From Parcubacteria group bacterium Gr01-1014_13 (GTDB taxonomy: Bacteria > Patescibacteria > ABY1 > Magasanikbacterales > GWA2-37-8), in the NCBI GenBank assembly GCA_007376295.1, contig VMGB01000004.1:6818-70817 (forward strand): DNA of 64,000 nt. The letters run 5' to 3'. Both the position numbers and the translations under genes were made by a program. Shown in pieces: positions 49,295-56,471 of this stretch. The notes below the pieces were generated by a model. The model did not search any database. It was not told the DNA's origin and was given only the letters and a program-made list of their open reading frames with translations. Positions within the stretch are counted from its first letter, which is position 1; each line of letters begins with the position of its first letter.

Positions 49295-49882
49295 CTAAAT
49301 TCCGGGCTGAGTTCTACGCAGGTTTCTTTTGTCCCAGGTTTCCGCGGAGATAAAGTAGGTTTCCTTGAAATGCCCATTCCCGGTAAATTCGTCGTGCCAA
49401 TCTATATGCACAAAGCATCGAACTTGGAATTGGGGATCCAACTGCTTTACGACTCTTTTAGCCAACATGAGATGGCGAATGGATGCTTCAATATCTACTT
49501 TACATGCCGTCGCCTTACCGCAAGGTGCGTGGCAAAAAAGTAAAACTGTGTAGATGTCCTTCATCTTAGCAGCATCCACAAGATCTTCTGTTAGGCGCCT
49601 AGCCCGACCAGGTCGATCTGGATCATGCCACTCGGGTGAAAGCACCATAGCTCCACCATGCTCTGTGAGAAAGTGAGGACGCGGTTTTTTACCGGATTCA
49701 ATAGCCAAGCTACGAATATCATCAAATAGGTCATCCATTTGATCACCGTCAGCGCAAGGCACCACAATTGCGCCTCGGCTTAAGTCTAGCTTGTGCGCCT
49801 CCGGTACAATGAGCAGTTTTTCCACCTCTACGAGTTGCTTCAAAAGCTGTTTATCTGATTCCCCCAAAATCAGTTTGCCCAT
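49295..49882 (-). CDS. Second carbonic-anhydrase-like protein, altered active site
   Basis: The start is ATG 49882 (AAAAGGAG upstream), giving 195 residues. The layout again follows beta-carbonic anhydrase: AIVVPCADGDQMDDL with Cys and Asp, and LFCHAPCGKATAC with H-x-x-C-G. The arginine position of C-x-D-x-R is Asp. A HVDW-like HIDWHDEFTG stretch near 165-175 might be another metal site. The two carbonic-anhydrase-like proteins of this region are distant relatives at most. This one is G+C-rich with accessory-style signals, unlike the AT-rich one next to it. Confidence 0.6.
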   Translation of the reverse strand: MGKLILGESDKQLLKQLVEVEKLLIVPEAHKLDLSRGAIVVPCADGDQMDDLFDDIRSLAIESGKKPRPHFLTEHGGAMVLSPEWHDPDRPGRARRLTEDLVDAAKMKDIYTVLLFCHAPCGKATACKVDIEASIRHLMLAKRVVKQLDPQFQVRCFVHIDWHDEFTGNGHFKETYFISAETWDKRNLRRTQPGI

Positions 49883-49919
49883 TTTTCTCCTTTTGATTGG
49901 TTGTAAAAAGACCAGCAAT

Positions 49920-49949
49920 ATTATATACCCATTTTTATCATCCAGTCAA
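49920..49949 (-). promoter_or_regulatory. Promoter of the 49295-49882 gene
   Basis: Minus strand -35 TTGACT (49944-49949), 18-bp spacer, -10 TATAAT (49920-49925). Confidence 0.7.
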
Positions 49950-50023
49950 TAGGTCGTTAAAAAATAATTTTACTTTTATTTTCAAAAATATTTTCATCTG
50001 TGCATAACTTTGGCTTTGCGCTA

Positions 50024-50052
50024 TTCACATTTACAGAAAAACATTCTATAAT
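50024..50052 (+). promoter_or_regulatory. Promoter of the lysine-rich peptide locus
   Basis: -35 TTCACA (50024-50029), 17-bp spacer, -10 TATAAT (50047-50052). Confidence 0.65.
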
Positions 50053-50067
50053 AGTTAAGTCGAGATA

Positions 50068-50140
50068 AAATTTTACAGCAATGCTTGTCTTGTAAAATTT
50101 CTTCTATGAATTTTTTCTTTCCTCGCGAGTAGAAAAAATT
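50068..50140 (+). promoter_or_regulatory. Double-hairpin leader upstream of the lysine-rich peptide gene
   Basis: Two perfect 10-bp inverted repeats follow in series: AAATTTTACA/TGTAAAATTT (50068-50077 with 50091-50100, 13-nt loop) and AATTTTTTCT/AGAAAAAATT (50109-50118 with 50131-50140). The second loop contains the self-complementary CTCGCGAG, which could allow dimerisation. They lie between promoter and ribosome site. Confidence 0.6.
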
Positions 50141-50176
50141 TATTTCTAAAACGAAAAAAGAAAGGGGGTGCACAAT

Positions 50177-50224
50177 ATGGCCAAGAAAAAGAAAGCAAAG
50201 AAGGCAAAAAAGAAAGCTCGTTAG
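50177..50224 (+). CDS. Lysine-rich 15-residue peptide
   Basis: ATG 50177 follows AAAGGGGGTG and encodes MAKKKKAKKAKKKAR: nine Lys, one Arg and four Ala after the Met. A promoter, a 120-base structured leader and a terminator surround it, so the transcript is about 200 nt and ends soon after the peptide. The sequence resembles the basic tails of histone-like proteins, and binding to DNA, RNA or ribosomes would be the natural guess. Alternatively the real product is the RNA and the reading frame a by-product. I see no second gene in the transcript. Confidence 0.6.
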   Translation: MAKKKKAKKAKKKAR

Positions 50225-50232
50225 TCTTCTTT

Positions 50233-50263
50233 AAAAATCTCTCCTTACAGAGAGATTTTTAAT
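50233..50263 (+). terminator. Terminator of the lysine-rich peptide locus
   Basis: Perfect stem AAATCTCTC/GAGAGATTT (50235-50258) followed by TTTAATTT, nine bases past the peptide stop. Confidence 0.85.
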
Positions 50264-50287
50264 TTAACGGATAAAAAATAATTAATT

Positions 50288-51550
50288 TTAAAACAATCTG
50301 CTTTGTTTTTCTCCCGGCTTTTGCTTTGGCTGAATTACTTCTACTGAGCCAAATATGCCATCATAGCCGGGTTTTACTTTTACATTCCCTTGCCGCATAT
50401 TAGCAATAGCTAGAGCAATATTTTTATCCGAAACATTTTTCTCTATCTCTTTTATATCTGCCTTGAGCAGAATAAAAAATTCACTACCGATTTTTTTTAA
50501 CATCTCCTCGTATTCCTTAACTACTTTTTTACTTGCCACACCCATACCAAACACTTTAGCAAGTATTTCTTTTAGCGGCACAATATATTTGTGAGGAATA
50601 AAATTATTTTGATTTATTTTTTCTTCTGGTCTGTCTGCCAAATCTTCTACGCGGTGCAGCACACCAACAGTTACCGGTTTTTTACATTTTGGACACAAAA
50701 ACTTTTTAGCTTTGGTTTCTTGTGGAGTCAAACAAACTCCGCAGACAGCGTGACCATCATAATGATATTTACCTTCTTCTGGATAAAATTCAATGGTATA
50801 TAAAAACTTTTTTCTATCCCCTGTTTTTAATATTTGCAAAATATCCTCGTAAGTAAAATTTTCTTCCAAGTTAAAAACATTTGCTTCCCGGCCCAAATTA
50901 TTCAAACTATGCGCATCGGAATTTGATATGAGAGTAATATTATCAAGTCTTGAAAGCCGATGGTTCATGGTGGGATCGCTAGACAGCCCGGTCTCAGCAG
51001 CCCGAATATGTGGAGTTAGTTCTTCAAAACACTCTTCCAGAGCATTGTAGCCAGATTTGGACCCAAACACAGCAAACCATGGAGTCCAAATATGGGCTGG
51101 AATCATCATAAAACGAGGGTCAATATCCAAAATTATCTGTAAAACTGCTTTGGCAGACAAACCCATAATTGGCCGGCCATCTGAGCGTATATTTACCCCT
51201 TTTTCTGTCAAAATGGCATTAAACTTCTCTACGGCCTCTATGCTTGGAGCTAAAATCAAAAGATGCACCCGGCGGGTAGCATCTTTATGTTTGTAAATAC
51301 AAGAAATTTCCGTGCCTAAAATAAATCTGGTTTGACTGCTATTATCTTTAAGTTTATATATCCCCTTTCTATCTTCAACCAAATTTTCTTTAATATGTTT
51401 TATCCAAGCCGGATAAGTAAAGTCTCCTGTAACTATAATATCTATACCTTTTTGCTCACAAGCTTTGGCAATTTTTGGTAATTCCAAATCTGACGAGCAA
51501 GCTCGGGAATATCGAGAGTGAATATGCAGGTCTAAAATCTTTTCTGACAT
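50288..51550 (-). CDS. PHP-domain endonuclease Q-like protein
   Basis: The start is ATG 51550 just after the stop of the lyase-like gene, giving 420 residues. A PHP domain opens with DLHIHSRYSRACSSDLELP, and continues with VTGDFTYPAW, MMIPAHIWTPWFAVFG and ISNSDAHS, which supply the metal-binding His and Asp. A zinc ribbon CGVC ... CPKCKKPV (about 280-305) and HRVEDLADRPE follow. This is the TIGR00375/EndoQ layout and length; EndoQ nicks DNA 5' of uracil, hypoxanthine or xanthine. I judge the family assignment good; specificity here is untested. It follows the citrate-cleavage genes in one operon, which is odd for a repair enzyme. Confidence 0.82.
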   Translation of the reverse strand: MSEKILDLHIHSRYSRACSSDLELPKIAKACEQKGIDIIVTGDFTYPAWIKHIKENLVEDRKGIYKLKDNSSQTRFILGTEISCIYKHKDATRRVHLLILAPSIEAVEKFNAILTEKGVNIRSDGRPIMGLSAKAVLQIILDIDPRFMMIPAHIWTPWFAVFGSKSGYNALEECFEELTPHIRAAETGLSSDPTMNHRLSRLDNITLISNSDAHSLNNLGREANVFNLEENFTYEDILQILKTGDRKKFLYTIEFYPEEGKYHYDGHAVCGVCLTPQETKAKKFLCPKCKKPVTVGVLHRVEDLADRPEEKINQNNFIPHKYIVPLKEILAKVFGMGVASKKVVKEYEEMLKKIGSEFFILLKADIKEIEKNVSDKNIALAIANMRQGNVKVKPGYDGIFGSVEVIQPKQKPGEKQSRLF

Positions 51551-51551
51551 A

Positions 51552-52238
51552 TTACATTCCAACGTCTCCAAATTTCTCTTCACAAATATGAGCTACCAGT
51601 CCTGGAACACGAGCAATGATAAAAAATCCTGTGGCCATCTGCCATGGAAATCCCATATCCAAAAGTATAGCGGCCATGGCGCCATCTACATTTAAGGGCA
51701 AAGGTTTGGATGAAATTTTATTTAGTTCTACGCCTACTTCTTCGGCCAAAGCGCAGTGCTGGCCATAAAAACCAGTTTCCTTAGCAATAGAAAAAAGAGT
51801 ATCACTGCGATAATCGTGCGTTAACACTCTGTGGCCAAAACCCGGCAACCTGATTTTTTGTTCTTTTAAAGATTTTACCAATTCAGCTATATTTTTTTCA
51901 CCCATATTTTCGACAAAAAACTTGGCAGCGTTTTCAGTGGCACCGCCATGCGATTTGTCCATTGCCAAAATTCCTGCTGCCAAAGCAGCTTGCATACTAT
52001 TGCCAGCTGAAGCCGCTGTGCGACTAGCTATGGTCGAAGCAGTACCTATGCCGTGATCTATCGCGGCTGTAAATAAAGCATTAAGCATTCTGGCTTCATT
52101 AGCATTAGGCAAATTCCCCTTTAAAACCAAAAATATAGTCTCTACAAAACTTTTATTTTTTATTAATTCCGATAAATCATATCCTCGAACAGTTTCTTTA
52201 TTATCGGAGATATTAGTGATAGATGTTTTCTCTTGCAT
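51552..52238 (-). CDS. Citryl-CoA lyase-like (citrate synthase fold) protein
   Basis: At 228 residues this is about half a citrate synthase. It matches the C-terminal citryl-CoA lyase module of ATP-citrate lyase: SHGGATENAAKFF, PGFGHRVLTHDYR and PLNVDGAMAAILLDMGFP carry the two catalytic His and the catalytic Asp. The N-V-D-G motif is characteristic of ATP-citrate lyase rather than of citrate synthase (usually N-x-D-F/Y). Likely reaction: citryl-CoA to acetyl-CoA plus oxaloacetate. The two upstream genes supply the synthetase step, 4 bases away, and EndoQ follows 1 base downstream. Confidence 0.85.
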   Translation of the reverse strand: MQEKTSITNISDNKETVRGYDLSELIKNKSFVETIFLVLKGNLPNANEARMLNALFTAAIDHGIGTASTIASRTAASAGNSMQAALAAGILAMDKSHGGATENAAKFFVENMGEKNIAELVKSLKEQKIRLPGFGHRVLTHDYRSDTLFSIAKETGFYGQHCALAEEVGVELNKISSKPLPLNVDGAMAAILLDMGFPWQMATGFFIIARVPGLVAHICEEKFGDVGM

Positions 52239-52242
52239 ACAC

Positions 52243-53130
52243 TTAAAATAATTTTGCTAAATTAGCTAGGTCTTCATATCTTTCCGCTATTTTCACCCCT
52301 ACAGCGGACAAAGCCGACTCTTTTTCGGCTGCGCTCTGGCCCCGGCCGACAATAGCTCCTGCATGCCCAATATTTATACCCTCCGGAAAAACATTGGTAA
52401 ATTTACCGCCAACATAAATGGCTAATGGCTTAGTGTAGCCCTTATTCTTTATTAAATCAACTATCTCAAACTCAAAACTGCCGCCGTGTTCACCAAAAAT
52501 TACCACTCCTTTAGTTTGGTCGTCTTTTTCAAATAAGCGTAAAATATCGGCATAAGTCATGCCCATCAGTAGGTCTCCGCCCACATGAATAGCTGTGCTT
52601 TGGCCAAGTCCAGCTTGACGTATTTGCCAAGATAATTCATTGGTCATACCTCCCGAACGAGAGATTATTCCAATTGGCCCTGGGATAAAAATTTCTTCTA
52701 CTAGTGGCCCACCCACTACACCGATTCGGCCCACACCAGGGGCAATTAAACCAAGCGAGCTAGGACCAATGATTTTTATATTTTTTTCTTTGGCTGCAGC
52801 CAGACAATAGGCTGTGTCGGCAATAGGAATTCTTTCCACTATTATATTAATCAATGGAATATTATTTTCAATCGCTTCCAAAATTGCGGCTTTGGCTGCA
52901 AACGGAGGAACGTAGATAGCAGACACATTAACACCGGAGAATTTTTCTTTAGCTTCTTTGATGGAATTAAAAACTGGTTTGCCTTCTACTTCTTGACCAC
53001 CCTTGTTAGGCGTAACACCACAAACTACATTGGTGTGATAATCCAACATAGCTTTGGTCGCTTTGGTGCCTTCCTTACCGGTAATCCCCTGCACCAATAC
53101 CTGGGTATTTTTATCTATTAGAATACTCAT
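52243..53130 (-). CDS. Citryl-CoA synthetase/succinyl-CoA ligase alpha-like subunit
   Basis: The protein of 295 residues has a CoA-binding N-terminus (ITGKEGTKATKAMLDYHTNV, YVPPFAAKAAILEAIEN) and the phospho-histidine in GINIGHAGAIVGRG. Two points favour citryl-CoA over succinyl-CoA: IISRSGGMTNELSWQI matches the S-R-S-G-G-M-x-N-E-L of ATP-citrate lyase (succinyl-CoA ligase has S-R-S-G-T-L-T-Y), and the next gene encodes a citryl-CoA lyase. The gene overlaps the beta-like gene by 4 bases. It forms the CoA-ligase half with it. Confidence 0.83.
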   Translation of the reverse strand: MSILIDKNTQVLVQGITGKEGTKATKAMLDYHTNVVCGVTPNKGGQEVEGKPVFNSIKEAKEKFSGVNVSAIYVPPFAAKAAILEAIENNIPLINIIVERIPIADTAYCLAAAKEKNIKIIGPSSLGLIAPGVGRIGVVGGPLVEEIFIPGPIGIISRSGGMTNELSWQIRQAGLGQSTAIHVGGDLLMGMTYADILRLFEKDDQTKGVVIFGEHGGSFEFEIVDLIKNKGYTKPLAIYVGGKFTNVFPEGINIGHAGAIVGRGQSAAEKESALSAVGVKIAERYEDLANLAKLF

Positions 53131-54263
53131 ACCATTTCTGCCAAAATTTGAGCGGTGGCGCTCATTGAAGTTTCTTTGCCAAATAATTTTATATTTAAAT
53201 TATTTCTCTGCGCGCATTCCTGCATCAAACGCATCCCATCTTCTTCGTGCGGGCCAGCGCGGCGGACCACAATCGGAAATGCAGGTTTTATTTCATCAAG
53301 CGCATCGGTAATTCCATTAAATGTTTCGGCAATGTTAGTAAAATTAGCCACGCCGCCGGCTATCCATAAACCTTTCAAGCCCGGCTTGGACAAAACAATT
53401 TTTGCTAATTGATAAACTTTTTCTCGCGGTGGGTTGCCGGAGTATTCGGTATAGTTTGCGGGCCGTAATCCGGTCTTTATCAAGGCATCCATATTGGCGA
53501 TACTAGCGCCGCCGCCGGAAAACAAGACAGCGATGTCTCCGTCCATTTCTATATACTTGCCGGCCGTACCGCGATAATACCCTTCACCCTCATCTATTTT
53601 TTTTACAGCCGCTTCTCTTTCCGTAGGCAAACGGCCAAGCATTGTCCGCGGCGCTAAATTTTCCCACTCTTTGTGGCGATAAAAAGCATCTTCATCTAGA
53701 GCAATCTTGGCATCCGCGGCCCACCATTGGCCATTTTTATCCTTTACCAGCGGATTTATCTCTACCACCCTAGCGTCTTCCTGCAAAAAACATTGCCATA
53801 AATTATTGGCAAAAAGCCGATCTTCTATACTGCCATTTCTTACATCTAAAAGTTTTTTTGTTATTTTATCTTCCGCCACGTCTTCTATGTCCATACCACC
53901 ACTGGCGCTATAGATTAAAACCGGCTGTTTGGCGTTGGTGTCATAGGTAATAGACAGATAGTGCTCTTCGGTAATATTTAATTTTTCTTCAATAAGCACG
54001 GCTTCTACATACTGCCCATGGAAATTATTGGCAAACAATTCTTCACAGGCCGCAGCCACTTCGTTGGCTTCGCCACAAAACTTTATACCATTATTTTTTC
54101 CCCGTTTACCACTCAAAACTTGAGCTTTCACCACCACCTCTTTTACTCCTAATTCTTCATATTTAATTTTAAAATCATCGCCACGCCAAACGACCACACC
54201 TTTCGGTGTAGCAATACCATGTTTGGCAAATAAATTTTTACCTTCAAATTCGTATAGGTTCAT
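53127..54263 (-). CDS. Citryl-CoA synthetase/succinyl-CoA ligase beta-like subunit (ATP-grasp)
   Basis: The 378-residue product has an ATP-grasp fold: NLYEFEGKNLFAKHGIATPKG opens it, VVVKAQVLSGKRGKNNGIKFC is the nucleotide loop, and YSASGGMDIEDVAEDKI is the motif shared by SucC and the ATP-citrate lyase beta part. VVEINPLVKDKNGQWWAADAKI supplies metal ligands, and GLWIAGGVANFTNIAETFNG the C-terminal ligase domain. With the alpha-like subunit it would activate citrate with ATP and CoA. It is the first gene of the module; a GNAT gene lies 9 bases upstream. Confidence 0.85.
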   Translation of the reverse strand: MNLYEFEGKNLFAKHGIATPKGVVVWRGDDFKIKYEELGVKEVVVKAQVLSGKRGKNNGIKFCGEANEVAAACEELFANNFHGQYVEAVLIEEKLNITEEHYLSITYDTNAKQPVLIYSASGGMDIEDVAEDKITKKLLDVRNGSIEDRLFANNLWQCFLQEDARVVEINPLVKDKNGQWWAADAKIALDEDAFYRHKEWENLAPRTMLGRLPTEREAAVKKIDEGEGYYRGTAGKYIEMDGDIAVLFSGGGASIANMDALIKTGLRPANYTEYSGNPPREKVYQLAKIVLSKPGLKGLWIAGGVANFTNIAETFNGITDALDEIKPAFPIVVRRAGPHEEDGMRLMQECAQRNNLNIKLFGKETSMSATAQILAEMV

Positions 54264-54272
54264 GCAAAAATT

Positions 54273-54608
54273 TTATATCAAATCCAACCTAAACTCAACA
54301 CCATAATTTTTAAAACCAAATTTTTCATACCAGCTACACGCTTCTTCTTTTGAATTTCGAACTGTAGCGATTAATTTATAACAGCCTATTTTTTTACTCT
54401 CTTCTATCGCCGCTTGGACCAGCTTGGTACCAGTGCCACTCCCCCTATAGTTTTCGTCTACAAAAACATCCTCCAACAAACCAAACGGCTCAGCATGCAA
54501 ATCATTATGCAAAACATAGAGCCGAACTCGGCCGATTTCTTTATCATCCTCGATAGCGGTAATTTTTACAGCGTAGGAATCTTTTTTTATTTCTTTATTT
54601 AACTGCAT
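54273..54608 (-). CDS. GNAT family N-acetyltransferase
   Basis: At 111 residues this is a minimal GNAT. The acetyl-CoA motif reads FVDENYRGSGTGTKLVQAAIEESKKIG (here quoted in part as YRGSGTGTKLVQ), followed by SWYEKFGFKN near the end. The substrate is unknown. It overlaps yvcK by 10 bases and precedes the citrate-cleavage genes by 9 bases. Its first ~20 residues are charged and Lys-rich. Confidence 0.85.
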   Translation of the reverse strand: MQLNKEIKKDSYAVKITAIEDDKEIGRVRLYVLHNDLHAEPFGLLEDVFVDENYRGSGTGTKLVQAAIEESKKIGCYKLIATVRNSKEEACSWYEKFGFKNYGVEFRLDLI

Positions 54609-55555
54609 AAATCTTGCAAAAATAATGCCAGTTTGGCTGGATTTATTCCGCCCTCTGCGGCTTCCAAATCTAAACTTTTTATTTTCTTATCTTTTAAATT
54701 TTCTTTATCAAATCTGAGCACACCCCATTTTTGGGAGTTATAAAACTGTTTTTGTTTCGCGTTAAGACTATGATTATTACGAATCACCAAATCGATTTTA
54801 CGAGGCAGATACCTTTCCATCTGTAAAACAAAATCACTCAATCTTTCTGGGCCGGTTTCTCCATCTAGACGATATGCATTGCCAGCTACATAAATAATTT
54901 GTGCTTTTTTGTTTTTATCAATCGCCTCTTTTATACCATTTGGTAAAAGGGTAGCTATCAAACTGGTATACAAACTGCCTGGACTAAGCACTATACAATC
55001 TGCCGATTCAATTACTTTTACCGCTTCTTCGTATGCTTGACACTGCGGCTCTAGCCAAACGCGCTTTATTTTTAAACCTCGATTGTAGCTAGGATTGTCT
55101 ATAAATGCTTCGGTTTTGATAATATCTCCATTGGCCAATTCTGCCACCAAGTTGGCGCTAGCCAAAGTCACTGGGTAAACTCTCCCTTGGGCCTCCACAC
55201 TTTGCGATAATGCTTCCAAAGCCAAAAGAAAATTGCCGCTATACTGACTGATAAGGGTAAGAAATAAATTGCCCAGATTATGATCGTCTAATTTGCCGGT
55301 GTTTGTAAATCTGGGTTTATAAAAAATTTGTCTAAGCATTTTATAATCATATTTTGAAAGTGACAAAATAGCCCGCATGATATCTCCCGGCGGCAAAGTA
55401 TTAAATTCTTTTCGAAGCTTGCCCGAAGATCCACCCGAATCGCTCATGGAAATTACAGCGGAAATATCAAATTTATTGGCGTATTTTTTTAGCCCTTCTA
55501 AACATAAAGCGGAGCCATTGCCGCCGCCAATAACTACAATCTTTTTTTTATTCAT
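54599..55555 (-). CDS. yvcK: Gluconeogenesis/YvcK-type CofD-like protein
   Basis: The N-terminal nucleotide-sugar loop VVIGGGNGSALCLEGLKKY and MSDSGGSSGKLRKEFNTLPPGD are diagnostic of the YvcK (CofD-like) family, which binds UDP-sugars and influences cell-wall supply and carbon flux. It continues with GSLYTSLIATLLPNGIKEAI. The length of 318 residues is normal. In Firmicutes yvcK sits next to rapZ and whiA; here it sits with glmS and sugar-phosphate genes, which fits a link with UDP-GlcNAc supply. Confidence 0.9.
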   Translation of the reverse strand: MNKKKIVVIGGGNGSALCLEGLKKYANKFDISAVISMSDSGGSSGKLRKEFNTLPPGDIMRAILSLSKYDYKMLRQIFYKPRFTNTGKLDDHNLGNLFLTLISQYSGNFLLALEALSQSVEAQGRVYPVTLASANLVAELANGDIIKTEAFIDNPSYNRGLKIKRVWLEPQCQAYEEAVKVIESADCIVLSPGSLYTSLIATLLPNGIKEAIDKNKKAQIIYVAGNAYRLDGETGPERLSDFVLQMERYLPRKIDLVIRNNHSLNAKQKQFYNSQKWGVLRFDKENLKDKKIKSLDLEAAEGGINPAKLALFLQDLCS

Positions 55556-56216
55556 ATTTTATTCCCAAAAAATCATAAATATGTTTATCATCCAAACCAT
55601 TGACGATTAAATCGGCGCTAGAATAATCGCCGTCGCTCCAACGGTTATCAAATCTAACAACGCATTTCATACCCGCCCTTTTTGCTGCAGTAAGGCCGTT
55701 TTCTGAATCTTCGATCACCACGCACTCGCTTGGCAATACACCTAACTCATTAGCTGCGTAAAGAAAAATGGCCGGATCTGGCTTGCCCACATAGTCTACA
55801 TGATCGGTGGAAACTAAAGTATCAAAATAATTATGCCAACTAAACCTGTCGACAATTTGTTTAATGCGCGCCAAACTGGCGCCGGAAGCAACGGCTGTCT
55901 TTTTATCATTCTGCATTTTTATACGTCTCAATAAATCATCGGCTCCAACCAGAGGCAGAGCGTGATCTGTATACACAGACTCGCTACAACTTACCTTGTG
56001 CGCCATAATTTCTTCTACCGGATGAGGAAGTTTATGGAACTCTTTAAAAATCTGCGACCCTTCTTTCAAACTCCGGCCATCTACTATCTTGTCCAGCTCG
56101 CGCACGAAAGGAACATTAAAAATCTCTACAAATTTTTTATTTGCGTCCACCCAATGCAAAGAGCTGTCTATCAGCGTACCGTCCATATCAAAAAGTATCG
56201 CTTTAAACTTGGACAT
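55548..56216 (-). CDS. HAD-superfamily phosphatase (sugar-phosphate type)
   Basis: The HAD motif I ILFDMDGTLIDSSLHW starts the protein, with the cap domain after it; motif II is KTAVASGASLARI (serine in the second strand), and motif III/IV VIEDSENGLTAAKRAGMKC is complete. The 222 residues are typical of beta-phosphoglucomutase-like and DOG-phosphatase-like enzymes; the real substrate cannot be told. Start and end overlap or abut yvcK and the SemiSWEET gene. Confidence 0.9.
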   Translation of the reverse strand: MSKFKAILFDMDGTLIDSSLHWVDANKKFVEIFNVPFVRELDKIVDGRSLKEGSQIFKEFHKLPHPVEEIMAHKVSCSESVYTDHALPLVGADDLLRRIKMQNDKKTAVASGASLARIKQIVDRFSWHNYFDTLVSTDHVDYVGKPDPAIFLYAANELGVLPSECVVIEDSENGLTAAKRAGMKCVVRFDNRWSDGDYSSADLIVNGLDDKHIYDFLGIKYE

Positions 56217-56217
56217 A

Positions 56218-56469
56218 TTATTTAAATTTAAACTTATAAATTAAAATGATAGTTGCCAAAATAAAAGTGGCAGCGTTGGCGATAATAATCGGTATATCTT
56301 TAATCAAAATTCCATATATCAACCATAAAAATATACCCGTACAAAAAAGCACAAACATAGCTAGAGAAATATCGTGCGTCGAACGATTTTTGACTACGCG
56401 AATTACTTGAGGCAAAAAGGCGCTGGTTGTAAGTATGGCCGCAGCCAAACCAATAGTTTGATAAGACAT
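56218..56469 (-). CDS. SemiSWEET-type sugar transporter
   Basis: The 83-residue product has three membrane helices (about 6-24, 34-55 and 60-79) and a PQ-loop: AAAILTTSAFLPQVIRVVKN carries the Pro-Gln. This is the SemiSWEET layout, in which a dimer forms a channel-like sugar transporter. It lies between glmS and the HAD gene, in a block for sugar and amino-sugar metabolism, which supports a role in sugar uptake or export. Confidence 0.9.
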   Translation of the reverse strand: MSYQTIGLAAAILTTSAFLPQVIRVVKNRSTHDISLAMFVLFCTGIFLWLIYGILIKDIPIIIANAATFILATIILIYKFKFK

Positions 56470-56471
56470 AA

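Noticed and set aside
45541..50290. An integrated phage or transposon in the accessory stretch
   Set aside because: No integrase, transposase, capsid-type gene, terminal repeats or attachment-like duplication is visible; the genes are independent units.
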